Part shown: piece after piece, positions 28,293 through 35,099 of the stretch
Numbering within the stretch: the stretch's first letter is position 1
Layout of the letters: each line of letters opens with the position of its first letter
Source: Stenotrophomonas sp. Marseille-Q4652
Lineage (GTDB): Bacteria; Pseudomonadota; Gammaproteobacteria; Xanthomonadales; Xanthomonadaceae
Length of the DNA: 64,000 nt
Assembly (NCBI RefSeq): GCF_916618915.1
Contig: NZ_CAKAKE010000001.1
Coordinates: 558,001-622,000, forward strand
Reading direction: 5' to 3'
The notes under the pieces: model-generated
Database searches by the model: none
Told to the model about the DNA's origin: nothing
Seen by the model: the letters and a program-made list of their open reading frames with translations, nothing else
Position numbers and translations under genes: made by a program

Positions 28293-28500
28293 CTTCGATT
28301 TCACAAAGGCGCGTCACGCGTTTTCCTTGGGTACTGGTCGAACCCCAGGCGATGTGCGCGCCGGGTCGGTCAAGCGCGTTGCGGCCGCCGTGGGCGAGGG
28401 CGCCGCCGTGGTCTCCCAGATCCATCAATACCCGGCATCGCGCCAGCCCGTCCTGCCCCTCCCCCCCGAGGAAAGCCATGCGCCCGCGCTGCACGCATGA
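28293..28500 (+). pseudogene. C-terminal remnant of an FAD-dependent thioredoxin-reductase-like oxidoreductase
   Basis: The frame directly after the IS3 right end reads DFTKARHAFSLG, a short garbled part, then GDVRAGSVKRVAAAVGEGAA and VVSQIHQY, ending at 28500. The GDVRxGxVKRVAxAVGEG block is the hallmark of the FAD-binding C-terminus of thioredoxin-disulfide reductases, including the response-regulator-fused type. The upstream FAD and NADPH domains are missing. In bacteria this gene often sits directly before a UBP-type zinc-finger gene, and such a remnant follows here. Confidence 0.65.
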
Positions 28501-28686
28501 AGACCAGATTGTCGATGTCACGCCAAGCGCGCTGGGCTACGAGTAATGCTCGGCCATCCGATCATCGAAGGCTACGAGCCGCCCGAAGGCTGGGGCTAGT
28601 GCTATGTCGACGAAGTGGAAGTCGAACTGCCGGACCAGACCCCGCAGCTGATCCCGCGCTACTTCTCAGCTTCGTGCCGTCCTTGA
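28478..28686 (+). pseudogene. UBP-type zinc-finger protein gene, deleted and broken (copy A)
   Basis: It begins MRPRCTHEDQIVDVTPSALG at 28478, as UBP-type zinc-finger proteins do, then stops at 28546. The missing zinc-binding middle has been deleted. A second frame resumes with GHPIIEGYEPPEGWG, hits TAG at 28597 where the family has Trp, and continues CYVDEVEVELPDQTPQLIPR to 28686. Deletion, frameshift and nonsense mutation together make this a clear pseudogene. A related C-terminal fragment lies at 32213-32365. Confidence 0.7.
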
Positions 28687-28811
28687 CCCGGCGGGTCATC
28701 GGTTGAGCAGGCCAACGCTTCCCACCGGAAAGTCTCGGCACGCACCGCTCATGCGTGGACCGACGCGGCGAGGCCAGGGCGTGCCGAAAGCGAGCCAACC
28801 TTCTGCAACCC

Positions 28812-28842
28812 GAGGCCATGAAGCGAGCGGCTTCATGGCCTC
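28812..28842. other. Perfect 13-bp inverted repeat upstream of the peroxidase cassette
   Basis: GAGGCCATGAAGC and GCTTCATGGCCTC pair over 13 bases with a five-base loop. It lies 97 bp before the catalase-like start, in the 252-bp gap after the zinc-finger remnant. It has no T-run, so it could be an operator-like site or a relic terminator. No other gene is seen between 28687 and 28938. Confidence 0.4.
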
Positions 28843-28938
28843 ATCACGCTTGCATGTCCAGTATCGTAATCCCCAATACCCTGTCGTATGGCGGCGTGCC
28901 GGACAACCGCATGCCATGCCTATCGACGCAGGAGATCC

Positions 28939-30030
28939 ATGGTCGATCAACCCGTTCTTTACAGCGAAGCACTGGAAAACGTCGACGAAGACGAGGATCG
29001 TCTGATCGAGGAGATCGTCACGCAGATGGCCGAAGGTAGCCGTGCTGCCTATGAGCGCCATCGGCATGCCATTCGCGATGCGCATGCAAAATCGCACGCG
29101 GTCCTCAAAGGGGAGTTGTCCGTCCATTCGGACCTCCCGCCAGCACTTGCGCAGGGGATATTCCGCAGGCCCGCGACCTACGGCGTGGTGGCGCGCCTGT
29201 CCTCGGCGCCCGGCGATATCCACTCCGATGCGATCCCGGCGCCGCGCGGGTTCGCAATCAAGCTGATCGGTGTGGACGGCGAACGTCTGTCACCGCAGAT
29301 CGGAGGCCGCAATCAGGATTTCCTGATGGTGAACTTCCCCGTGCTCGCCTTTGGCACCATCCCCAAGTACAAGACACTGCTGGGCGTGCTGGAGAAGAAC
29401 GCACACGCGCCGGACATCTTCCAGCGGATCGTCGCCGGGCTCGCACGCGGTACCAAGGAAGCAGTCGAAGCGCTGGGCGGGACGCCCGGTGCGACGCTCG
29501 AGGGCCTGGGGCGCGACAACCACAACCCGCTGGGAGAGTCCTACCACACGCAGGGCGCCCTGCGTTTCGGCGACTACGTGGCCAAGCTTTCGCTGGTGCC
29601 AGCGTCCAACGATGTGCGCGCACTGACCGGGGTGGCCGTGGAGGATGTCGGCTTCTCGACGATGCGGGATGTGATCGAGCAGCATTTCGCGCGTCATGGC
29701 GCCGAGTACACGCTGCGGGCGCAGTTGTGCACCGACGTAGCGAAGATGCCTGTGGAGGATGCAGCCGTGCGCTGGGACGAGGATGCCTCGCCGCACATGC
29801 CGCTTGCGACGCTGCGCTTTGCCCCGCAGGCGCCCTATACGCCCGCACGCCGGGTCTACGGCGACGACGTGTTGTCGTTCAATCCCTGGAATGGCGTGCA
29901 GGCCCATCGTCCGTTGGGCGGGATCATGCGCATCCGCCGCGCCGCGTATGAGCGTTCCAGCAGTTTCCGCCATGCCATGAACACCCAACCGCGGGTCGAG
30001 CCGGAGCATCTGGCCGATATCCCGGATTGA
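28939..30030 (+). CDS. Catalase-like heme protein (y4iL-like family)
   Basis: 363 residues with GGAG five bases before the ATG at 28939. It has the catalase-fold N-terminal pattern around DAHAKSHAVLKGELSV, where H49 corresponds to the distal catalytic His, then PAPRGFAIKLIGVDGERL and GRNQDFLMVNFPVLAF, like the NxPVFF region of catalases. It is shorter than true catalases (about 480-750). The heme-ligating RxxxY motif is not recognisable in the C-terminal region. That fits catalase-related proteins of the y4iL or allene-oxide-synthase-like type, which act on organic peroxides rather than hydrogen peroxide. First gene of a three-gene cassette. Substrate unknown. Confidence 0.75.
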   Translation: MVDQPVLYSEALENVDEDEDRLIEEIVTQMAEGSRAAYERHRHAIRDAHAKSHAVLKGELSVHSDLPPALAQGIFRRPATYGVVARLSSAPGDIHSDAIPAPRGFAIKLIGVDGERLSPQIGGRNQDFLMVNFPVLAFGTIPKYKTLLGVLEKNAHAPDIFQRIVAGLARGTKEAVEALGGTPGATLEGLGRDNHNPLGESYHTQGALRFGDYVAKLSLVPASNDVRALTGVAVEDVGFSTMRDVIEQHFARHGAEYTLRAQLCTDVAKMPVEDAAVRWDEDASPHMPLATLRFAPQAPYTPARRVYGDDVLSFNPWNGVQAHRPLGGIMRIRRAAYERSSSFRHAMNTQPRVEPEHLADIPD

Positions 30031-30054
30031 GCCTTCCCACGACAAGGACCCCCG

Positions 30055-30750
30055 ATGACCACGTCGAATGATCCACGCCTCGCCGATGAGACCAAGCCGG
30101 AGGAGATCCGGCGCCTTGCTGGCGAACTGGCGCAGGACTTGCCAAAGCTTGCCAGGATCGCGCTCGAAGCCTTGATCAAGCAACACAACGATGCCTACAA
30201 GGGCAGCTCCCAAAGCGCCGGTCGCGCCGGTCGGCAGTCGGGAAATGTCTCCGAGTTGTCGGCCATCGCCACGCTCAAGCCCGGTGGCGCGGATCGGCTC
30301 AGGCGCATCTTCGGCCTGACCGGGGGCAATTTCGACGGCGCGCAACGCGTGTCCACGCTTCATGACATGCGGTTTGTGTTGTTCGATGACGACACGCGGA
30401 TCCTGTTCGCCACGGCCTACGATGGTGACTGGGATACCTACATCAACGATTTCGCCACCAAGATTCCAGGCTTGATGGACCTGTTGTTCGCCAACGTGGA
30501 GGGCTGGCCTGGCATCGACAGTCCGCAGGTCAAGGATTTCATCGCCGATCACCAGATCGACGCGGCCGGTTGGTTTGTCGCCAATCCCCAGGTCACGGTA
30601 GTGGACGTGCGCCGTTACCAACGCATGGACAAGGCGTTGCAGGCCTTCTTGGATACGATGTCCGAAAATACGCAGATGGATGCGACCACGCGTGCAGCGC
30701 TGGAGACGCTGGAGCAGGCCATCTCCGTCCCGCAGGGGGTGGATTACTGA
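30055..30750 (+). CDS. Unknown protein between catalase-like and DyP genes
   Basis: 231 residues, no signal peptide, no membrane segment and no cysteine. AAGGA precedes the ATG. I do not recognise a named family. A helical N-terminus (LAGELAQDLPKLARIALEAL) is followed by an alpha/beta part with SAIATLKPGGADRLRRIFG, HDMRFVLFDDDTRILFATAY and DGDWDTYINDFATKIPGLMD. The pattern suggests a ferredoxin-like or dimeric alpha/beta-barrel fold of the kind found in DyP and Cld-type proteins, but this is only an impression. It lies 24 bp after the catalase-like gene and one base before the DyP gene, so it is probably a functional partner of both. Confidence 0.7.
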   Translation: MTTSNDPRLADETKPEEIRRLAGELAQDLPKLARIALEALIKQHNDAYKGSSQSAGRAGRQSGNVSELSAIATLKPGGADRLRRIFGLTGGNFDGAQRVSTLHDMRFVLFDDDTRILFATAYDGDWDTYINDFATKIPGLMDLLFANVEGWPGIDSPQVKDFIADHQIDAAGWFVANPQVTVVDVRRYQRMDKALQAFLDTMSENTQMDATTRAALETLEQAISVPQGVDY

Positions 30751-30751
30751 C

Positions 30752-32128
30752 ATGGGCCTGCTCGCTGACCTTGCTGCCCGTTTCCGTCGTGACCGGGTGA
30801 CCCTGAACCTCGATGACATCCAGGCGCTCATCCTGCGATCGCGTCCTGAGCCTTACGTCGGGATTCATGCTTTGCTGCACGTGGAACAGCCGGCCGGTGG
30901 GCGCGATCTGCTGCGCCGGCTCGCCCCGCATGTCCCCACTGCTTCCGGCTGGACCGAGGAGCTTGATACCTGGATCGGCGTGGCCATCAGTCACGAAGGG
31001 CTCAAGGCGCTTGGATTGCCGCGGTCCTCGCTGGAGAGCTTCCCCCTGTCGTTCCGGCAGGGAATGGCAGCACGCGCCGAACAGCTGCGTGACTTCGGGG
31101 AAAACGCTCCAGAGACTTGGGAGGAAGTGTTCAAACCGGGCAATTGCCATATCGCCCTGACCATCTATGCGCGCGATGAAGTACATCTGGATGTTGCGGT
31201 GGACAAAGCCATGGGCGAGCTAAATGCCTGCAGTGGCGTGACCTTGCTGGCAACGCACCGTTTCGGCGCCGACGCCGATGCCCAGAATCCATTCGGCTTC
31301 CGCGATTCGATTTCGCAGCCAACAGTGGCTGGCGCTGGCGTGGAACCACAGCCCGGGCAGCAGCGTGCGATCGCTGCGGGAGAGTTCATCCTCGGGGAAA
31401 ACAGCGAAGCCGGTGCGCCGTTGCGCATGCCCCAGCCGGACGTATTGGGGCGCAACGGCTCGTTCGTGGTGATGCGCAAGTACGAAAGCCGGGTGGGTGC
31501 GTTCAACGATTTCATGCGCATACATGCAGGCGAGGACAAGCAGGCCCAGCATGCTCTTGCCGCGAAGATGTTCGGACGCTGGCGCTCCGGCGCGCCGCTA
31601 CCGCTAGCGCCGGAACGAGACGATCCCGAGCTCGGCGCCGACCCGCAACGCAACAACGATTTCGACTACCAGCATGATGCCCTTGGTCGGATGTGCCCGC
31701 ATTCGGCACATATGCGCCGCCTCAATCCGCGGGGGAGCCAGCTGACGATCCTCAGCGACGAGCACATTCATCGCATCATTCGGCGTTCGTCCACGTTTGG
31801 ACCAAAGTGGAGCGATGACGTGACCGGCACCGACGATGCCAAGGCGGATCGCGGGATCTTCTTCATCTTCATCAGCGCCCGGGCCTACGACACGATCGAA
31901 TTCCTGCAGCAGGAATGGATCAATCGCGGCAACTTCATCGACCTGGGTTCTGAACGCGACCCGATCGTCGGCCTGCACGAGGAGCCCGGCAGCTTCACGA
32001 TTCCCCAGTCGCCAGTGCGTCGACGCGTGGCCGATGTGAGTACCTTCAATCGCCTGCGCGGCGGCGAGTACATGTTCATGCCGTCATTGAGCGCGCTGCG
32101 CTGGATCGGCGAGGGGAAGTTCGATTGA
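30752..32128 (+). CDS. DyP-type heme peroxidase
   Basis: 458 residues from the ATG at 30752, one base after the previous stop. The distal motif GxxDG reads GFRDS with D185 kept and the final Gly replaced by Ser. The proximal heme-ligand region reads CPHSAHMRRLNPRG (H317 or H320), and RSSTFGPKW carries an Arg likely near the heme. No Tat or Sec signal is seen, so the enzyme is probably cytoplasmic. DyP enzymes oxidise dyes, phenolics or other donors with peroxide. Gene order suggests that it works with the catalase-like protein. Confidence 0.85.
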   Translation: MGLLADLAARFRRDRVTLNLDDIQALILRSRPEPYVGIHALLHVEQPAGGRDLLRRLAPHVPTASGWTEELDTWIGVAISHEGLKALGLPRSSLESFPLSFRQGMAARAEQLRDFGENAPETWEEVFKPGNCHIALTIYARDEVHLDVAVDKAMGELNACSGVTLLATHRFGADADAQNPFGFRDSISQPTVAGAGVEPQPGQQRAIAAGEFILGENSEAGAPLRMPQPDVLGRNGSFVVMRKYESRVGAFNDFMRIHAGEDKQAQHALAAKMFGRWRSGAPLPLAPERDDPELGADPQRNNDFDYQHDALGRMCPHSAHMRRLNPRGSQLTILSDEHIHRIIRRSSTFGPKWSDDVTGTDDAKADRGIFFIFISARAYDTIEFLQQEWINRGNFIDLGSERDPIVGLHEEPGSFTIPQSPVRRRVADVSTFNRLRGGEYMFMPSLSALRWIGEGKFD

Positions 32129-32179
32129 GCCGGCGCGGGCGCGCTGGGCGCTATGCGTGCTCGCGGGCCCTGCACTGAG

Positions 32180-32210
32180 AGGCCACCGTGCCCAGGCGGC
32201 ACGGTGGCCT
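32180..32210. terminator. Hairpin after the DyP gene, possible terminator
   Basis: AGGCCACCGTG and CACGGTGGCCT form an 11-base-pair stem with a nine-base loop, 52 bp after the DyP stop. No T-run follows. It marks a plausible transcript end for the cassette. Confidence 0.45.
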
Positions 32211-32212
32211 AA

Positions 32213-32365
32213 GCCTTGCGCCACGCCCGCGCGCACTGGCACGCCAGCGGCCATCCGATCATCGAAGGCTACGACCTGCCCGAAGGCTGGGGCCGGTGTT
32301 ACGCCGATGACGTGGAAGTGGACCTGCCGGATCAAACGCCGCAGCGCGGCTCGATCTCTCGCTAG
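32213..32365 (+). pseudogene. UBP-type zinc-finger C-terminal remnant (copy B)
   Basis: An open frame reads ALRHARAHWHASGHPIIEGY, then DLPEGWGRCYADDVEVDLP and QTPQRGSISR before the stop at 32365. This is the C-terminal third of a UBP-type zinc-finger protein. The N-terminal Cys/His zinc ligands are missing and a stop codon lies directly upstream. The terminal stop coincides with the CTAG bordering the IS5-family element, so insertion of that element probably cut off the natural end. It is similar but not identical to copy A. Confidence 0.65.
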
Positions 32366-33522
32366 GGAAGCTCTGAACAACTCCCGCCGTATCGCCGACA
32401 ATGGCCTTCAACTTCGAGAGGCAGGCAGATGCGGCTGACGTTCGGTGATGCCGAGGATCTTGGCCAGCGCAAGCAGACCCGGCGCGAGGTGTTCCTGGGT
32501 CAGATGGATCAAGTGGTGCCGTGGAAGGCGTTGTTGTCGCTGATTGAGCCGCACTATCCCAAGTCAGGCCAGCCGGGGCGTCAGCCGTATGCGCTGGAGA
32601 CGATGCTGCGCATCCACTTGCTGCAGCAGTGGTATGCATTGAGTGATCCGGGCATGGAAGAAGCGCTGTACGACATGCCGGTGATGCGTCGCTTTGCCAG
32701 TTGGGTGGGCTGGACGGGATCCCGGACGAGACCACGATCCTCAACTTCCGACGTTTGTTGGAGATCCATGATCTGGCGAGCAAGCTGCTGGGCCGGGTCA
32801 ACATGCACTTGTCGAACAAGGGATTGAGTCTGCGCGGCGGGACGATCGTCGATGCCACGATCATCGCCGCGCCAAGCTCGACCAAAAACGCCCAAGGCAA
32901 GCGTGACCCGGACATGCATCAGACCAGGAAGGGCAACCAGTGGTATTTCGGGATGAAGGCGCACATCGGCGTGGACGATGCCTTTGGCCTGGTGCACCAC
33001 GTGCAATGCACGGCGGCCAAAGTGGCTGACATCACCCAGACCCATAAGCTGCTGCATGGCGATGAGGACACGGTGTGTGGCGACAGCGGCTATACCGGTG
33101 CGGACAAGCGCATCGAACTGAGCCAGAGCAAGGCCGGGTTTCTGATCGCGGCCAAGCCTTCGAAGGTGCGGGCCATCAGGAACCAGCGCAAACGTGCGGT
33201 TGTCGAGGACTGGGAACATTTCATCGCCCGGCTCAGGGCCAAGGTCGAGCATCCGTTCCGGGTGATCAAGCGTCAGTTTGGCTACACCAAGGTGCGCTAT
33301 CGCGGCCTGGCCAAGAACACCGCGCAGGTGATGACGCTGTTTGTGCTGTCCAATCTGTGGATGGTGCGCCGGCAGTTGATGCCGGCCGCAGGGCCAGTGC
33401 GCCTGTAAGGCGGGGAAATCCCGCACACCTGTGCCAATTGGGCGCAATGAAAGCGTTGTTTCAATGAAATCCACGCCGACCGGATGGGGCTCAAACGCAG
33501 ATGAGTGTTGTTCAGACCTTAC
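32366..33522 (+). mobile_element. IS5-family insertion sequence with a frameshifted transposase
   Basis: Imperfect terminal inverted repeats are GGAAGCTCTGAACAAC on the left and the complement of GTAAGGTCTGAACAAC on the right. The flanks are CTAG and TTAG, both fitting the YTAR target of IS5 elements but not identical, which points to a point mutation or recombination after insertion. The length is about 1157 bp. The transposase frame inside is broken, so autonomous movement is unlikely. Confidence 0.85.
32429..33408 (+). pseudogene. IS5-family transposase, broken by a one-base frameshift
   Basis: The first frame reads MRLTFGDAEDLGQRKQTRRE through LLQQWYALSDPGMEEALYD to MRRFAS near 32700. 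The second frame continues GGLDGIPDETTILNFRRLLE to the end at 33408. A single missing base around 32700-32706 explains the switch. The DDE residues are in IVDATIIAAPSS, VCGDSGYTGADK and KVEHPFRVIKRQFGY. Apart from the shift the gene looks fresh, with no other lesions. A sequencing error is the alternative. Confidence 0.85.
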
Positions 33523-33647
33523 TTAGGGTTGACGATGGTGCGATCCTGCCCTGCCCATCGTCCGCGTTCTCGTCTAACGTGCAGGCCACCACAGACCCGC
33601 GCCAGATATGGAGCGGCCTTCACAGCCCTCTGTCGTCTTTTCAAGCC

Positions 33648-33923
33648 CTATCCCGCTGCTTTCGCAGTGATCCAAGCTCGCGTTTCACGAAGAATTTCGT
33701 CCGATAGCACCTCTTCATGGGCCATGCGGGCCAGGATCAAGGCTCCTACCATCGCCGCCCAAGTGCCGGTGGCCGTTCGGCGTTTGCCAGCCTCATCCGT
33801 GCCGTCAGTCATCTCACTAAGGTGCTGAAGCTGGCGCTTGAGCCCGTCCGTCATCTCGGCCCGGGCCACTCCGGGTTGGCGAATGGTATCTGACGCGAGC
33901 GCAGCAACTGGGCACCCGCACGA
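33648..33923 (-). pseudogene. TetR-family regulator, C-terminal remnant
   Basis: On the minus strand the frame reads GCPVAALASDTIRQPGVARA, then EMTDGLKRQLQHLSEM, TATGTWAAMVGALILARMAH and EEVLSDEILRETRAWITAKA, with a stop at 33648. This is the ligand-binding C-terminal half of a TetR/AcrR regulator of the type with a GCP..ALASD segment. The DNA-binding helix-turn-helix is missing and the IS3 fragment abuts where it should be. Nothing is seen in the 125 bp between it and the IS5 element. Confidence 0.65.
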
Positions 33924-34101
33924 GCAGCGTCATCGCCGAGTGGCGCCGCGACTACAACCAGGTGCGACCACACAGCAGCTGCGGACGCATCCCGCCGGCC
34001 CAGTTTGCTGCCAACCACCGAACCCAAACCCATCCCACCGCAGTACCCTTCAACCCCGGGCTCCACCAGTAATGGGTGGTACGGCTACTGGGGGCAGGTC
34101 A
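33924..34101 (+). mobile_element. 3' fragment of the IS3-family element
   Basis: 178 bp collinear with the last 178 bp of the complete element (28115-28292), nearly base for base, including the OrfB end and the right inverted repeat. The left part is missing. Together with the complete copy it makes a 6.8-kb segment bounded by direct repeats. Confidence 0.95.
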
Positions 34102-34295
34102 ACCAGTTCAATACCGGGACAGCGAAGCATTACTTCTGCGGCACCTGTGGCATCTACACCCACCACCGGCAGCGATCCAATCCGGAAATGTACGGGTTCA
34201 ATGTCGGCTGCCTGGAGGGGATCAACCCGTTCGCCATCGCGGACGTACCCGTGAACGACGGGGTCAACCATCCGGCAGACCGGGGTGGAGCGTGA
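34102..34295 (+). pseudogene. GFA-family (glutathione-dependent formaldehyde-activating-like) gene, C-terminal remnant
   Basis: The frame right after the IS3 fragment reads NQFNTGTAKHYFCGTCGIYT, then HHRQRSNPEMYGFNVGCLEG and a short tail. The FCGTCGIYTHH..NP..YG.NV.CL pattern is that of GFA/CENP-V zinc proteins. The N-terminal CxC and CSxC zinc ligands are missing, replaced by IS sequence, so the gene is a 5'-truncated relic. The family binds zinc and is of varied or unknown activity. Confidence 0.75.
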
Positions 34296-34373
34296 CGAAA
34301 TCCGGGCCGAAAATCAGCGGCTCACTTGGCTGCGTTTTTTCTGCGCGAACCGTGCCCGGCGCTGCGACGACGC

Positions 34374-34736
34374 TCAACGCTTGAGCAGGTCCTTCAGCCC
34401 GGCAAACGGGTTGGCGGTGGCCGCGGCGACCTTTTCCTCCGCGTCACTGGCGGCCACGCCGGTGTAATCGCCGTAGCGCGAGTGTTCGTTGTCGTGGCAG
34501 TACAGGCACAGCAGCTCCCAGTTGCTGCCGTCGGCCGGGTTGTCGTCGTGGTTGTGGTTGCGATGGTGCACGGTGAGTTCGTGCAGGTTGGCGCGGGTGA
34601 ACTCGCGCGCGCAGCGGCCGCAGACCCACGGATACATCTTCAACGCGCGCTCGCGGTAGCCATGCCCGCGGGCCTCGGCCTCGCGCCGGGCCTTGGCGAC
34701 GATCTGGTCAAGCTTGCTGGAGGAGGGGGGGCACAT
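34374..34736 (-). CDS. yajD: YajD-like HNH nuclease
   Basis: 120 residues from the ATG at 34736. Longer in-frame extensions exist but have no family similarity. The HNH core reads HELTVHHRNHNHDDNPADGS followed by NWELLCLYCHDNEH, with paired Cys in VCGRCAREF and LCLYC for structural zinc. YajD-type proteins are small HNH domain proteins of unknown biological role and differ from mobile endonucleases. The gene lies at the island border and is probably core genome. Confidence 0.85.
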   Translation of the reverse strand: MCPPSSSKLDQIVAKARREAEARGHGYRERALKMYPWVCGRCAREFTRANLHELTVHHRNHNHDDNPADGSNWELLCLYCHDNEHSRYGDYTGVAASDAEEKVAAATANPFAGLKDLLKR

Positions 34737-35099
34737 GGCGGCTGGCTGATTGGAGGCGATGCGCCATTCTCCCCGATCACGACGACAGGTGCGGCCCGGG
34801 TGTCTTCTCGTGTCTCCGGCTGATCGATTGAAGTCGGCCATGGCGTGAGCGCTGCTGCCACGGCACTCACTCCGGTTGGGGTATACGGGGGTAACCCGGC
34901 GATATGCGTCATCCGTAGCCGGGAAACTGATTGCAATGGAACAAAGTGGCGGAGTCATGCCGGGTATGGGCATGGAAGCCGGGCTTTTCGGGCAGGAATG
35001 TTTGCGGCATATACTCCTGGGTCCCTGTCAATGCAGGCTTCGGTGTCCCAGGGTTCACGTGGTTGAGTCTTCCGATCGTCGTCCGTCTGGAGCGCTTGC
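34737..35099. other. Intergenic region between yajD and the DosP-like gene
   Basis: 363 bp shared by two divergent genes. A TATACT near 35012 could be a -10 box of the plus-strand gene, but no good -35 accompanies it. I looked for a c-di-GMP riboswitch and saw no matching core. No gene or repeat is recognised. Confidence 0.5.

Noticed and set aside
34005..34101. A complete GFA-family gene starting at 34005
   Set aside because: The first 32 codons are IS3 right-end sequence. Only the part after 34101 belongs to the GFA family, so it is a truncated remnant.
34737..35099. c-di-GMP riboswitch ahead of the DosP-like gene
   Set aside because: I looked for the GEMM core and tetraloop-receptor pattern and found none.
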